From Pseudomonas sp. PA15(2017) (lineage in GTDB: Bacteria; Pseudomonadota; Gammaproteobacteria; Pseudomonadales; Pseudomonadaceae): a stretch of DNA of 59,411 bases. Under the pieces are notes generated by a model. That model searched no databases, was not told the origin of the DNA, and worked only from the letters and a program-made list of their open reading frames with translations. Made by a program: the position numbers and the translations under genes. Of the stretch, positions 29,103 to 39,168 are shown piece after piece (within the stretch, counting starts at the first letter, position 1; each line of letters opens with the position of its first letter). Location of the stretch: positions 1-59,411 of the forward strand of contig NZ_MSXV01000003.1 in the NCBI RefSeq assembly GCF_001945395.1, read 5' to 3'.

Positions 29103-31025
29103 TCACACCCGGAAGTGGCTGACCATGGTTTGCAGTTGATTGCCCAGACGCGCCAGCTCGACGCTGGAGGCGGCGGTTTCTTCGCTGGCCTCGGCGGTCT
29201 GCTCGGAGATGTCGCATACGTTGACCACGCTGCGGCTGATCTCCTCAGCCACTGCGCCCTGCTGCTCGGCGGCAGCGGCGATCTGCTGGTTCATGGCCTG
29301 GATGTTCGACACCTTGCTGGTAATCGCGCCCAGAGCGTCACCGGCGCGGCGGGTCAGCGCCACGCTGCTGTCGGTCAGCTCGCGGCTGCCCTGCATGATC
29401 ACCGCCACTTGCTGGGTGCCCTGCTGCAGGCCGGCGATCAGCCCCTCGATCTCCTCGGTGGACTTCTGCGTGCGCTGGGCCAGGCCGCGCACCTCGTCCG
29501 CCACTACCGCGAAGCCACGCCCGGCCTCCCCGGCCCGCGCCGCCTCGATGGCCGCGTTGAGGGCCAGCAGGTTGGTCTGCTCGGCTACGGCCTTGATCAC
29601 GTCCATCACCCCACCGATCTTCCTGCTCTCGCTTTGCAGCTCACCCATGGCCTCGCTGGAGCGGCTCACTTCGGCGGCCAGGCGGTCGATCTGGGCGATG
29701 GCCTCGGCGACCACGCGATCCCCCTGGCTCGCTTCCCGGTCTGCGTCCACGGCCGCTTGGGAGGCCTCCGCCGCGCTGCGGGCGACCTCCTGCACGGTGG
29801 CGGACATCTCCTGCATGGCCGTGGCCACCTGATCGGTCTCCACCTTCTGGCTATTCACCCCGGCGCTGGTCTGCTCGGTCACCGCGGACAGTTGCTCGGC
29901 CGCGCTGGCGATCTGGGTGACGCCATCACGAATGCCACCGATCAATTCGCGCAGGGTGCTGCCCATGCGCCCGATGCCCTGCTGCAGCACGCCCAGCTCG
30001 TCACGGCGGCTGACCTGCAGCGTGTGACTGAGGTCGCCACTGGTAATGCGCTCGACAGCGATCAGGGTTTCCTGCAGCGGCGTGGTGATCTGCCGGGTAA
30101 TCAGCCAGGCCGAGAGAATGCCCACCAGCAGTGCCAGCAGCGTCGCGGCAGTCATCATGCGGGTGGCGAAGGCGCTGTCGTCATCGCGCAGGGTGACCTG
30201 CATGGCCAGCAATGTATCGCTGCCCTTGACGATCTCCTGCACCTGGGCGGTCATCGTATCGCGTAGCTGCACGCGCTCGGCGGTTGCCGTACGGTAGGTG
30301 ACGAGCAGGCTGCGGTAGTCGCGCACGGTGCTTTCCAGCTGCTGGATCACCTCGCTGTAGTCACCGGCAAAGGCCGTGGTCAGGCCGTCGAGGCCCTGGT
30401 CGACCCGCTCGATCTGCTGGTTCAGCGCCTGTTCGGTGCGCTCGCTGACATCGGCGGTGTAGTTCAGCACCCGGTAGCGCAGGGTCTGCACGTCGTCCTT
30501 GGTGCGAGCGATGGCCTGGTAGCGTGCGAAGCCCGTTTCGCTGCCGGCAGCATTGCGTGATACCTCGTCCCTGACGCGGTCGATCAGCTCACCGGCGCGG
30601 TCGGCCAGGTCGACCATCTCGACACGGGTCTTGTTGGCAGTGGCGTACAGCAGGCTGGTCTTGTCGTAGGCCTGCTGGTACTGCTCGATCAGCTCGATCT
30701 GCTGCTTGATCAGGCGGATGTTCTCCGGGTTCTGGAAGTGCGGCAGGATTTCCTGTTGCCGCTGAGCCAGCGCACGAATCTGCTGCTGTACCTGCTCGCC
30801 CTCCGCAACGCCGCCATTGGCGAGCAGGTACTGCAAGCGCGCCACACGCAGGTCGGTCAGGGAGTGGGTCAGCTCGTTGACGTCCGTCATGCGCTCGCTG
30901 CGCTGCACCACGCTGCTCAGGCTGGTCCAGCCGACAAAGGCCAGGGCCATGGTCAGTAACAGAACCAGGCCAAAGCCCAAAGCCAATTTGCGGGTGACAC
31001 TGATGTTGCCAAACCATGCCTTCAT
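29103..31025 (-). CDS. Methyl-accepting chemotaxis protein with helical bimodular (HBM) sensor
   Basis: A 640-residue chemoreceptor. TM1 spans residues 11-33. The all-helical periplasmic part (about 34-280) resembles the HBM ligand domain of McpS, and TM2 lies near 285-308. A HAMP linker ([12 protein letters not shown]) is followed by the signalling domain with the conserved hairpin tip [35 protein letters not shown] receptors such as McpS sense TCA-cycle acids, but the ligand here is not certain. No C-terminal CheR-tether pentapeptide is seen. It is monocistronic. Confidence 0.88.
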   Translation of the reverse strand: MKAWFGNISVTRKLALGFGLVLLLTMALAFVGWTSLSSVVQRSERMTDVNELTHSLTDLRVARLQYLLANGGVAEGEQVQQQIRALAQRQQEILPHFQNPENIRLIKQQIELIEQYQQAYDKTSLLYATANKTRVEMVDLADRAGELIDRVRDEVSRNAAGSETGFARYQAIARTKDDVQTLRYRVLNYTADVSERTEQALNQQIERVDQGLDGLTTAFAGDYSEVIQQLESTVRDYRSLLVTYRTATAERVQLRDTMTAQVQEIVKGSDTLLAMQVTLRDDDSAFATRMMTAATLLALLVGILSAWLITRQITTPLQETLIAVERITSGDLSHTLQVSRRDELGVLQQGIGRMGSTLRELIGGIRDGVTQIASAAEQLSAVTEQTSAGVNSQKVETDQVATAMQEMSATVQEVARSAAEASQAAVDADREASQGDRVVAEAIAQIDRLAAEVSRSSEAMGELQSESRKIGGVMDVIKAVAEQTNLLALNAAIEAARAGEAGRGFAVVADEVRGLAQRTQKSTEEIEGLIAGLQQGTQQVAVIMQGSRELTDSSVALTRRAGDALGAITSKVSNIQAMNQQIAAAAEQQGAVAEEISRSVVNVCDISEQTAEASEETAASSVELARLGNQLQTMVSHFRV

Positions 31026-31122
31026 GGATCGCTCCGACTACTCGAACAGATGATCAGAAAAGTGCGCGATGGCCGGCCGTGTTGCCCAAGGCTAAGCCCA
31101 AAAGCAGCGCTCAGCATCGCGA

Positions 31123-31139
31123 GATATCACTTTGATATC
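31123..31139. repeat. GATATC inverted repeat upstream of the chemoreceptor
   Basis: GATATC, ACTTT, GATATC lies about 100 bp before the chemoreceptor start, with another GTGATACC about 8 bp on. It could be an operator. No other gene was seen in 31026-31286. Confidence 0.35.
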
Positions 31140-31286
31140 GCATTGACGTGATACCGCTCACCTTGGTTCAACCAATTTGCAGGCCAGCTCGTCTAGCACG
31201 GCGCTTCGCTGGCCGGGCAGATCGAGTTCGACCCATTCCGATGCCAGGCGGTCTCAATCCACATAGGCAGGTTGGCGGAGCGGTGG

Positions 31287-31979
31287 ATGAGCGCGTTCGA
31301 TTGGCAGCGCATGCTGCTGGGTGATTTCCCATTGCTGTTTCTGGGTGAAGTGGCGTTTCGTGCGCTGTTCGCCTTCGTGGTGGTGTTCGTGTTTCTCAAG
31401 GTCAGCGGCCGGCGCGGCATTCGCCAGCTGTCGCTGTTCGAGCTGGTGGTGATCCTCACCCTCGGCTCGGCGGCCGGTGACGTGTCGTTCTACGACGACG
31501 TGCCGCTGCTGCCGGTGGCCATGGTGTTCGTCACCCTGCTGGTGCTGTACCGCGCCACCGTGACGATGATGCGCCGCAGCGAGCGCATCTCCGACTGGAT
31601 GGAAGGCAAGCCCGTGACCATCATCAAGGACGGCCTCTACGAGCTGAACAGCCTGGATCACCTGAACATCTCGTCCGACGAGTTCTTCATGGAGCTGCGC
31701 CAGCAAGGCGTCGAGCACCTGGGCCAGGTGCGCCTCGGTATTCTGGAAACCGACGGCGACATGAGCCTGTACTTCTTCGCCGACGACGCGGTAAAGCCCG
31801 GTCTTAGCGTGTTGCCGACCGAGCACCGCCATGACTACCAGCAGGTGCCCGAGACCGGCACCTACGCCTGCGTGCGCTGCGGCTACACCCAACAGATGGC
31901 CGGCGGGCAACCGCAAAGCTGCCCGCGTTGCAGCCAGAGCACCTGGTCGCCAGCGCTGAGCCACCAACGGCAGCGCTGA
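31287..31979 (+). CDS. DUF421 (YetF-like) membrane protein with C-terminal zinc ribbon
   Basis: A 230-residue protein. Residues 1-90 hold three hydrophobic segments typical of DUF421. The central soluble part (KPVTIIKDGLY, then LDHLNISSDEFFMELRQQGVEHLGQV) matches the YetF C-terminal domain. About 50 extra residues follow, ending in a likely zinc ribbon, YACVRCGY then SCPRCSQSTW (two CxxC pairs). I chose the ATG at 31287, which has GGAG 6 nt upstream; the frame opens at a TTG 15 bp earlier. Function is unknown. Confidence 0.8.
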   Translation: MSAFDWQRMLLGDFPLLFLGEVAFRALFAFVVVFVFLKVSGRRGIRQLSLFELVVILTLGSAAGDVSFYDDVPLLPVAMVFVTLLVLYRATVTMMRRSERISDWMEGKPVTIIKDGLYELNSLDHLNISSDEFFMELRQQGVEHLGQVRLGILETDGDMSLYFFADDAVKPGLSVLPTEHRHDYQQVPETGTYACVRCGYTQQMAGGQPQSCPRCSQSTWSPALSHQRQR

Positions 31980-32080
31980 AGCAGGACAGCCCTGCAAAAA
32001 ACACCTGAACGGATCCGCGCCGCCGCGCCTCTACCTTTCCATCGCGCCGGCAACGAGGCGCCCCAGATAAGGCCCGCACC

Positions 32081-32176
32081 ATGACTGCATTTCTGATCGG
32101 CTCGGCAGTGGTATTCCTCGCTCTGTTCGTGATTGGCCTGTACTCCGGCGTCACCCTGCTTCACGAACTCGAATAA
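32081..32176 (+). CDS. Small single-pass membrane peptide (31 aa)
   Basis: An ORF of 31 codons: MTAFLIGSAVVFLALFVI, then GLYSGVTLLHELE. It is one hydrophobic helix with a short acidic tail. AAGG lies 8 nt before the ATG, and a strong terminator begins 16 bp after the stop. It follows the DUF421 gene by about 100 bp in the same direction and may share its transcript. It is too short for normal gene calls. I do not recognise the family. Confidence 0.55.
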   Translation: MTAFLIGSAVVFLALFVIGLYSGVTLLHELE

Positions 32177-32192
32177 ACACTACGCTGACAAT

Positions 32193-32215
32193 AAACCCGG
32201 CAAATGCCGGGTTTT
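32193..32215 (+). terminator. Rho-independent terminator
   Basis: A 9-bp stem (AAACCCGGC, AAAT, GCCGGGTTT) is followed by T residues. It ends the DUF421 / small-peptide unit. Confidence 0.9.
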
Positions 32216-32241
32216 GTCCTTTAGCGGCAGGCACTTCTCCA

Positions 32242-33165
32242 TCACACGCCCAACGCGGCTCCGCGTTTTACTGCGCCCGGCGACACGCCCACTGAACGTT
32301 TGAAGGCCCGGCTGAACGCTGCCAGCGAGCCATAGCCAAGTGCCTCGGCCACCCGCTCGACCGATACTTGCTCATCACGCAGGCGCTGCAGCGCCAGGCG
32401 CATCCGCAGGTCAGTCAGGTAACGCAATGGCGCGACACCCAAAGCGCGCAGAAAGCGCTGCGCGAACACCGAGCGCGACTGCCCTGCTTCGCCTGCCAAC
32501 GCGGCTACCGTCCACGGCCGCTCCGGGTGCCTATGCATCGCCAGCAGCGCCTTGCTCAACCGCGGGTCGTGCAGCGCACTGATCCACCCGCCCGCCTCGC
32601 CATCACCGGCAGTAATCCAGCCCCGTACGACCAACGCAGCCACCACCTCGGCCAGCCGCGCCAGGATGCCGCTGTGGCCGGCCAGCAGTAGCAGGGACTC
32701 GCGCTCCATCGCCTCGAGCAGTGGGCGAATCTCCGGCGCGCAGTTGAGCAGCGTGTCGACACGCATCACCTCCGGCATAGCCGCCACCAGCGGCTGCATG
32801 CCGCCCAACTCCAGCTCCATGCAACAACTGAAGATAATCGCCGCCTGCGGATCGCACGGCTGAGCGTCGGCCGGCAGACTCAGGTCGAACGCCTGAATGG
32901 CGCGGCTGCCAACCTGCGGCGTCGCCAGCATTGCATGCTGCCCGCCGCGGGGCAGCAATAGCGCATCGCCGCTTTCCAGGCGGTGCATGTCGCCACCTGG
33001 GCTGCGCAGCCAGACCGGCCCACGCGCCACGAAATGAAACTGCCCGCGCCCCAGCTCATTGGTAAAGCCAATACCCTGAGCCGCCCGCACCGTGAGGCGA
33101 CGAAACTGCACACCGCAGAGGCGCATGCCGCCCAGCAGCTCGCTGATCAGGTCATTCGCGCTCAT
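32242..33165 (-). CDS. AraC-family transcriptional regulator with cupin sensor
   Basis: A 307-residue regulator. The N-terminal half is a cupin-6 type sensor (GQFHFVARGPVWLRS, then GDALLLPRGGQHAM). The C-terminal 100 residues carry two helix-turn-helix units: WTVAALAGEAGQSRSVFAQRFLRALGVAPLRYL and VSVERVAEALGYGSLAAFSRAFKRSVGVSPGAVKRG. It is divergent from the alpha/beta hydrolase gene (114 bp apart), which it probably controls. Relatives of this subgroup often regulate detoxification of reactive compounds, but the inducer is unknown here. Confidence 0.88.
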   Translation of the reverse strand: MSANDLISELLGGMRLCGVQFRRLTVRAAQGIGFTNELGRGQFHFVARGPVWLRSPGGDMHRLESGDALLLPRGGQHAMLATPQVGSRAIQAFDLSLPADAQPCDPQAAIIFSCCMELELGGMQPLVAAMPEVMRVDTLLNCAPEIRPLLEAMERESLLLLAGHSGILARLAEVVAALVVRGWITAGDGEAGGWISALHDPRLSKALLAMHRHPERPWTVAALAGEAGQSRSVFAQRFLRALGVAPLRYLTDLRMRLALQRLRDEQVSVERVAEALGYGSLAAFSRAFKRSVGVSPGAVKRGAALGV

Positions 33166-33279
33166 GATGGTTCCTCAGAAGATCAGGACGATCGATCAAT
33201 AATCAAAAACGAAGCGTCATGGATCGTCCCAGATCAGCGCCATAGACTCAACGCCATTCGTTCAGCCCCAGGAGCCCCC

Positions 33280-34191
33280 ATGTATCCCTCGTACCTTTCC
33301 AGAACAGTGCGCGGTCTCTGGCTAGCACTGCTGATCGCTGCATTTTCCAGCGGCGCTTTGGCCACCGAAAAACACTACCGCGTGACCACGCCCGACGGCC
33401 TGCAACTGGCCGTGCAGGAAGCGGGCAATCCCCATGGCCCGGCCATCGTGTTCATCCACGGTCTGCTGGGCAGCCGGCTGAACTGGCAACGCCAGATCGA
33501 AAGCCCAGCGTTGCAGGGTTACCGGTTGATCACCTACGACCTGCGCGGCCACGGCCTCTCCGACAAGCCGGCCGACAGCAGCGCCTACAACGATGGCCGC
33601 CGCTACGCTGACGACCTGGCAGCCGTGCTAGCCGCCACAGGTGCCAAGCGGCCCGTGCTGGTGGGCTGGTCCCTGGGTGGGCTGGTGATGTCCGACTATC
33701 TGGCCGCCCATGGCGATGCCGCTATCGGCGGGGCGGTCTACGTCAATGCCGTTATCGAACTGAGCGAAGCGCTGATTACCCCGCACCCCGAGGTGTACGC
33801 CGGCCTGGCCTCGGACGACCTGAAAACCCACCTTGATGCCCTGCGCGCCTTCGTGCGCCTGTGCTTCCACACCCAGCCCGATGCCGACAGCATGGAGCTG
33901 CTGCTGACTAACGCAGCGATGGCCTCCTGGCCGATGACCCGCGCCATTCCAGGGATGCGCAGTGCGGCCGCTGACGGGCTACCCAAGGCGCAGGTGCCGC
34001 TGCTGTTGCTCTACGGCGCCAGGGACCAGCTCGTGCAGGTGCAACCGAGCATCGCCCGCGCCCAGGCGCTCAACCCGCGGGCGCAGGCGAAACGTTATGC
34101 GCAGTCCGGGCACGCGCCCTTTTTCGAAGAAGCCGAGCGCTTCAACGGGGATCTGGCGGCTTTCATGAAGACTGCCGCAGCCAGGCGGTAG
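33280..34191 (+). CDS. Exported alpha/beta hydrolase
   Basis: A 303-residue protein with an N-terminal signal peptide (hydrophobic residues 10-27, likely cut after ALA) and an alpha/beta-hydrolase fold. The HG oxyanion motif (IVFIHGLLGSRLNW), the nucleophile elbow GWSLGG (Ser131), the acid in YGARDQLVQV and the His in QSGHAPFFEE are all present. I chose the ATG at 33280, after AGGAG. The substrate is unknown. It is divergent from the AraC gene, its likely regulator, and ends at a bidirectional terminator. Confidence 0.85.
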   Translation: MYPSYLSRTVRGLWLALLIAAFSSGALATEKHYRVTTPDGLQLAVQEAGNPHGPAIVFIHGLLGSRLNWQRQIESPALQGYRLITYDLRGHGLSDKPADSSAYNDGRRYADDLAAVLAATGAKRPVLVGWSLGGLVMSDYLAAHGDAAIGGAVYVNAVIELSEALITPHPEVYAGLASDDLKTHLDALRAFVRLCFHTQPDADSMELLLTNAAMASWPMTRAIPGMRSAAADGLPKAQVPLLLLYGARDQLVQVQPSIARAQALNPRAQAKRYAQSGHAPFFEEAERFNGDLAAFMKTAAARR

Positions 34192-34196
34192 ACGTG

Positions 34197-34228
34197 AAAA
34201 AGCCCGGCCATCCCTGGTCGGGCTTTCA
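34197..34228. terminator. Bidirectional intrinsic terminator
   Basis: AAAGCCCG and CGGGCTTT enclose CCA/TGG. A-rich and T-rich flanks serve both the hydrolase (plus) and the small lipoprotein (minus). Confidence 0.85.
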
Positions 34229-34264
34229 CACTGGGGCTCTGGATTCGGGCCAGTGGCCCTGGCC

Positions 34265-34600
34265 TTACTGGCCGAACGGCGCGGGCCGGCTGTTGCCACT
34301 GCCCTTGTTCTGGCAATAGGCGGAAGGCTGCATCAGGCCGAAGCTGGCGACAGCGAAGGAGGCGCCGCTGGCGCCGCTGGGCACGGTGCAGTTGTAGTCA
34401 CCCGAACTCGTACGCGCGACGAAATAGGTCTGCATGGAGTCGCTGCGCACGTTGCCGACGCTGCTTACCGGCTCACCCAGGTTGGTCTCGGCCAGCGACT
34501 TGAGCTTGTCTTCGGACGGTTTGATATTGCTGCAACCAGCAAGGCCAACGAACAGGGCGCCAAGCAGCGCGAAGGTGGTGACCGGGGAACGCAGTTTCAT
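34265..34600 (-). CDS. Small lipoprotein
   Basis: A 111-residue protein. The signal (MKLRSPVTTFALLGALFVGLAGC) ends in the lipobox LAGC, with acylated Cys23 followed by Ser, suggesting an outer-membrane lipoprotein. The mature part is 88 residues with one further cysteine pair (Cys in YNCTVP and AYCQNKG) that could form a disulfide. I chose the ATG at 34600 from the signal peptide. I do not recognise the family. Confidence 0.75.
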   Translation of the reverse strand: MKLRSPVTTFALLGALFVGLAGCSNIKPSEDKLKSLAETNLGEPVSSVGNVRSDSMQTYFVARTSSGDYNCTVPSGASGASFAVASFGLMQPSAYCQNKGSGNSRPAPFGQ

Positions 34601-34720
34601 GGTGTGCTTCCTTGAAATTGTAGTGATGCTCCACAACGAACGGTTGCCTCGCCGCGATTGCGCAAGGGCTTGAAAACGTTGGAGATACCACCGAACCATA
34701 ACCCCGCATCACAGCCCGGT

Positions 34721-34742
34721 CATTAGCACAGGCGTGCTAATG
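34721..34742. repeat. 9-bp palindrome, possible operator
   Basis: CATTAGCAC, AGGC, GTGCTAATG. It lies between the lipoprotein start and the permease stop, about 120 bp from the lipoprotein ATG. No T-run follows on either side, so an operator is more likely than a terminator. Confidence 0.4.
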
Positions 34743-34810
34743 GCACTATGAAACCGAGTGCAATCATCCGCTGCGTGTCGCCTTGCCTAAGCCGCCGACA
34801 GCCGCCCTGC

Positions 34811-36154
34811 TCAGCTGTCCACCACCTCGTAGTCCTCAGCCTTCAGCGGCTTCACACCGCCGGCCCGGGTGATGCCATACAGCACCACGCCGACCAGCAA
34901 CAGCGCGCCGGCACGCAGCCAGGTTTGCGCATCCTGCTGGCTCATCAGCAGCAGGCACGAGGCCACGCCGAGCACCGGCACCCAGGTCGGCACACGGAAG
35001 TGATCCGCTTCAACCTTGTCCCGGCGCAGCACCAGCACCGCCAGGTTGGTGCTGATGAACACGAACAGCAACAACAGCACCACGGTTTGCGCCAGGGTGG
35101 CTAGCGAGCCGGTCAGCGTCAGTACGATAGCCACCAGCGTGGTCGCCACGATGGCCGCCGCCGGTGTGCGCCGCTCTGCCAATACACCGCCCAGCAAACG
35201 CGGCAACAAGCCCTGATGGGCCATGCCATAGGCCAGGCGGCTGGCCATGATCATCGTCAGCAAGGCGCCGTTGGCCACGGCGATCAACGCGATAAAGGCG
35301 AAAAGCTGCGCCGGGATGCCCAGCCCCGAGGCCTTCACCACCTCCAACAGCGGTGCCGTGGAATGGGCCAACTGCTCGACAGGCATCACCACCGCCGCAC
35401 CGATGGCCACCGCCATATAAATCGCTCCGGCAATCAGCAAGGCGCCAAACAGCGCCCGTGGGTAGGTTTTGCGCACGTCACGAATTTCTTCGGCCAGATT
35501 GGCCGAAGTCTCGAAACCCACGAAGGAATAGAACGCCAGCAGCGCCGCACCGAGCACCGCATAGGCCGGGTTGACCCCCGCCTTGAACTCCACCACCCGG
35601 CTGAAATCCCCCTCGCCGCCGCGCAGGAACCACGCCGCAGCGACTATCACCAGCAGCAGCCCGGACAGCTCGATGGTAGTCATCACCAGATTGGCCGACA
35701 GCGACTCCTTGATGCCGCGTGCATTGAGCAGGCCGATCACCAGCAGAAAAACCAGCGCCGCCACATGGGCGGGAATGTCGACGAAAGCCGCCAGGTAATC
35801 CCCGGCGAACGCCAGGGACAGCCCCGCCGCACTGGTCACCGCCGCCGCCAGCATGCAAAAGCCCACCAGAAACGACACCAGCGGCGACTTGTACGCTCTG
35901 GCCGCAAACACCGCCGACGCGCCGGCATGGGGGTACTTGGTGACCAGCTCGGCATAGGAGCCCGCGGTGAGCAAGGCAAAACCCAGGGCCACCAGCAAGG
36001 CGACCCACACCGCACCGCCCACCTCGCCGGCAATCACCCCGGCCAGGGCATACACCCCGGCGCCGAGCACGTCCCCGAGGATGAACAGGGTCAGCATCGA
36101 GCCGGTGATGGCGCGTTTCAGGGGTGGGCTTGGCGGGGTATTGGCGGTGGGCAT
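34811..36154 (-). CDS. APC-family amino acid permease (YfnA/CAT-like)
   Basis: A 447-residue integral membrane protein with about 12 hydrophobic helices. TLFILGDVLGAGVYALAG carries the APC helix-1 unwound motif with GxG. FYSFVGFETSANLAEEIRDVRKTYPRAL is the characteristic APC helix-6 and loop block (FVGFE, then AEE). The substrate may be a cationic or neutral amino acid; it cannot be decided here. It is monocistronic, and about 440 bp of non-coding DNA precedes it. Confidence 0.85.
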   Translation of the reverse strand: MPTANTPPSPPLKRAITGSMLTLFILGDVLGAGVYALAGVIAGEVGGAVWVALLVALGFALLTAGSYAELVTKYPHAGASAVFAARAYKSPLVSFLVGFCMLAAAVTSAAGLSLAFAGDYLAAFVDIPAHVAALVFLLVIGLLNARGIKESLSANLVMTTIELSGLLLVIVAAAWFLRGGEGDFSRVVEFKAGVNPAYAVLGAALLAFYSFVGFETSANLAEEIRDVRKTYPRALFGALLIAGAIYMAVAIGAAVVMPVEQLAHSTAPLLEVVKASGLGIPAQLFAFIALIAVANGALLTMIMASRLAYGMAHQGLLPRLLGGVLAERRTPAAAIVATTLVAIVLTLTGSLATLAQTVVLLLLFVFISTNLAVLVLRRDKVEADHFRVPTWVPVLGVASCLLLMSQQDAQTWLRAGALLLVGVVLYGITRAGGVKPLKAEDYEVVDS

Positions 36155-36443
36155 CGTTCACGTCCTGTTGGTAGTGCGCAGGTGCGGCGACAGCCGCCTG
36201 CAGACCGGTCATGGCTGACCGTTACATTTTGAAAGATGCCGCCCACCGGCAAAGATTCAACAAGCCAGCCGGCCGGTATGCCGGGGCCAGGACCTGATTG
36301 GAGCGCAAAGGACGAGTCGAGCGGTTTTGCCGGCAAGCCCTACGGCTGGCGGGAGCGTAGGCGTTGCCGGGTGACTGCACCCGCCCACCCCAATCGTTGC
36401 AACGGAATAGACGGCGCCAGGAAAGGCCACCACCGACCTGCTT

Positions 36444-36540
36444 CTGTGGGAGCGCGCCATGGGCGGGAAATCAGGGGCGAGGCCCTTTCTCGGATGGGTG
36501 GTGGCCCGTCGCTTGGGTCGGGCCAGGTAGGTGAAACCCA
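36444..36540. repeat. Pseudomonas REP-associated repeat
   Basis: TGTGGGAGCGCGCCATGGGC leads into GGGGCGAGGCCCTTTCTCGG and a GGTGAAACCC end. This kind of sequence is repeated in Pseudomonas genomes. The gap 36155-36596 holds no credible gene. Confidence 0.45.
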
Positions 36541-36596
36541 TGGAGATTTCGCCGGGTTTCACCGGAGGCTAGCGCCTGCAGATCGACAACCGACGC

Positions 36597-36839
36597 TTAG
36601 CGCTCATTCGTTCTGGCGGTGCCGTTTTCACGCTCGTCCAACGCATCCTGATCCGAACCCGGGTTGCCCGCCGGCGGGTTCCACTCCACCCGGTTCTTCT
36701 TCGCCTCGGCTTCGTTGCTGCCCTGCTTGGGTTCCGACTTGGCCTTTTCCAGCCCCGAGCCGTGCCCTGCCCCGGTATCCACTCCCTTGTCGCTGGAGGA
36801 CTCGAAGGCGGATTCTGATTGGTTATGTTCGACTGCCAT
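36597..36839 (-). CDS. Small hydrophilic, disordered protein
   Basis: An 80-residue protein rich in Glu, Ser, Gly, Asn and Lys (MAVEHNQSESAFESS start, then KAKSEPKQGSNEAEAKKN). It has no hydrophobic segment and no cysteine. It looks like an intrinsically disordered, hydrophilin-like stress protein. GGGAG precedes the ATG at 36839. The longer frame to 36911 adds residues with no support. Family and role are not recognised. Confidence 0.65.
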   Translation of the reverse strand: MAVEHNQSESAFESSSDKGVDTGAGHGSGLEKAKSEPKQGSNEAEAKKNRVEWNPPAGNPGSDQDALDERENGTARTNER

Positions 36840-37026
36840 GACAACACTCCCGTAACGACGCAGGACATCTGCGCATACCGTTCTGAAAGGCCGCCCGGGC
36901 CCGGAGTGCAATGCTTTCGACAGGCGGCAGCGCCAGCGAACAGCGAGACGGACGGCGCGTTGCGCGGCTGAAGCAATTGCCAGGGCCGCCGATAACCTGC
37001 CAGTCCCTATTCAAATGGCTGTTCTC

Positions 37027-39168
37027 ATGTTCAATCGGCTCTCCATCCAGTTCAAGCTGACCGCCCTCGCCGGCCTCTGCCTGTTCCTGGTCGTGTCCCT
37101 GCTGGTGCTCGTCTCCCAGTTCTATGCGGCGCGCAGCAGCGATGTCGTCAAAGGCACCAGTTTCCAAATGCTCGGCGACTCCGCGCAACTGCGGCTGCAG
37201 GCCATCGGCGAGGCACAGGCGCAAAGCATGCGCAGCGAATTCCTCGAGGTTTACCTGTACGGCATCGGCCTTGCCAAACAGGTTGAGCTGCTACGTAAAC
37301 AACACGCCAAGGGTGTGCTCAGCGCCGCGACGCTGCGTAGCGACCTGACCGCCGTGCTGGCCGATGCGCTGAAAGCGCGCCCCGAATCCCTGGGTATCTA
37401 CATCGCCTTCGAGCCCAACGGCCTGGATGGCCAGGATGCAGCCTTCATCGACGACGAAGCCGCGAGCAGCAACGAGGTGGGCCGCTTCGCGCTCTATTGG
37501 GCGCAGAGCACACCCGGCGCGTTCGAAGCCGAAGTGATGACCGAACAGGAGTTGGCCGACACCACTCCCGGCCCCAGCGGTGCAGCCTACAACGCGTGGT
37601 ACAGCTGCCCGCTCAGGACCGCCACGGCGTGCCTGCTCGACCCTTACGTCGACCAGGTGAATGACCAGCCCGTGCTGATGACCAGCGTGGCCCTGCCCTT
37701 GCAGGACGGCGGCAAGGTGATCGGCGTGATCGGTATCGACATCAGCCTGGCCGCGCTGCAGGCACTGGCCGAATCCGCTAACCGCAGCCTGTATGACGGC
37801 CAGGGCGACATCAGCATCATCAGCCCCGCCGGGCTGCTGGCGGCCTACACCCGGGACGCGACCCAGCTCGGCAAGCCTCTGGACAACGCCGACCAGGTCC
37901 AGGCCAGCGCACTGCGACAGGCGCTGCAGGCCGGCCAGCCTTCGGTGGTCTCGAGTGAGCAGTCCCTGGGCGTCATGCAGCCCGTGAAACCGATTCCCGG
38001 GGCCAAGACCTGGGGCGTTCTGATCCAGGCGCCGAAACCGGTGGTGCTCACCCGCGCCCTGGCCCTCGCCGACACCCTGGAGGCGCAGCGTACCCGCGAC
38101 AGCATGATCTCCTGGCTGGTGGGCATCGGCGCCATCGTGCTGGGCCTGGTGCTCATGAACATCATGGCGCGCCGCGTCACCCGCCCGATCCTGTCGGTCG
38201 CCGATAGGCTCGACGACATTGCCAGCGGCGAAGGTGACCTGACCCGCCGTCTCCAGTACCCGCGGCAGGACGAACTCGGCCGCCTGGCCGATGGCTTCAA
38301 TCACTTCCTCGACAAGCTGCAGCCGATCGTGGCCAAGGTGAAGGACTCGGTGCAGTCCGCCCGCCAGACCGCCGATCAATCCGCCGGTATCGCCACCCGC
38401 ACCAGCCAGGGCATGCAAGCGCAGCTCAGCGAAGTCGAACAGGTGGCAACCGCCTCCAATGAAATGAGCGCGACCGCCCAGGCCGTGGCGCAGAATGCAT
38501 CCGAGGCCGCCGCCGCGGCACGCAGCGCCGACGAAGCGACCCGCGAAGGCCTCCAGGTGGTCGACCAGACCACCCAGCGTATCGAGCGGCTGGCCCATGA
38601 CCTCGGCACCGCCATGCGCGACGTCGAAGGCCTGGCGGCCAGCAGCGAGCAGATCGGCTCGGTGCTCGAAGCCATTCGCAGCATCGCCGAGCAAACCAAC
38701 CTCCTTGCCCTCAACGCCGCCATCGAAGCCGCACGAGCCGGTGAAGCGGGCCGTGGCTTCGCCGTCGTCGCCGATGAGGTCAGAAGCCTGGCCATCCGCA
38801 CCCAGGTCTCGATCGAGGAGATCCGCCAGGTCATCGAACGCCTGCAACAAGGCACCCGCGACGTGGTGGACTCCATGCACGATGGCCACCTCCAGGCCCA
38901 GGACAACGTCAGCCACGTCGCCCTCGCCGTCAGCGCCCTCAAGCGTATCGGCGATGCGGTCTCGGTGATCACCAGCATGAACCTGCAAATCGCCAGCGCC
39001 GCCGAAGAGCAAAGCGCCGTCGCCGAGGAGATCAACCGCAACGTGTCGGGCATTCGCGACGTCACCGAATCGCTGGCCGAACAGGCGGACGAGTCCGCCC
39101 AGGTCAGCCGCTCGCTGAATGCCCTGGCCAACCACCAGCAGGGGTTGATGGATCAGTTCAAGGTCTAG
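37027..39168 (+). CDS. Methyl-accepting chemotaxis protein with periplasmic Cache-like sensor
   Basis: A 713-residue chemoreceptor. TM1 is near residues 10-32. A large periplasmic sensor (about 33-350) has the features of a double-Cache domain, including [20 protein letters not shown] then [19 protein letters not shown]2 lies near 362-384 ([19 protein letters not shown]), a HAMP linker follows ([14 protein letters not shown]), and the signalling tip is [32 protein letters not shown]. Two cysteines in the sensor (ten residues apart) may form a disulfide. The ligand is unknown. I chose the ATG at 37027; another lies 12 bp upstream. Confidence 0.85.
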   Translation: MFNRLSIQFKLTALAGLCLFLVVSLLVLVSQFYAARSSDVVKGTSFQMLGDSAQLRLQAIGEAQAQSMRSEFLEVYLYGIGLAKQVELLRKQHAKGVLSAATLRSDLTAVLADALKARPESLGIYIAFEPNGLDGQDAAFIDDEAASSNEVGRFALYWAQSTPGAFEAEVMTEQELADTTPGPSGAAYNAWYSCPLRTATACLLDPYVDQVNDQPVLMTSVALPLQDGGKVIGVIGIDISLAALQALAESANRSLYDGQGDISIISPAGLLAAYTRDATQLGKPLDNADQVQASALRQALQAGQPSVVSSEQSLGVMQPVKPIPGAKTWGVLIQAPKPVVLTRALALADTLEAQRTRDSMISWLVGIGAIVLGLVLMNIMARRVTRPILSVADRLDDIASGEGDLTRRLQYPRQDELGRLADGFNHFLDKLQPIVAKVKDSVQSARQTADQSAGIATRTSQGMQAQLSEVEQVATASNEMSATAQAVAQNASEAAAAARSADEATREGLQVVDQTTQRIERLAHDLGTAMRDVEGLAASSEQIGSVLEAIRSIAEQTNLLALNAAIEAARAGEAGRGFAVVADEVRSLAIRTQVSIEEIRQVIERLQQGTRDVVDSMHDGHLQAQDNVSHVALAVSALKRIGDAVSVITSMNLQIASAAEEQSAVAEEINRNVSGIRDVTESLAEQADESAQVSRSLNALANHQQGLMDQFKV

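Noticed and set aside
36257..36562. 101-codon minus-strand frame
   Set aside because: Its sequence comes from a REP-type repeat; no start signal.
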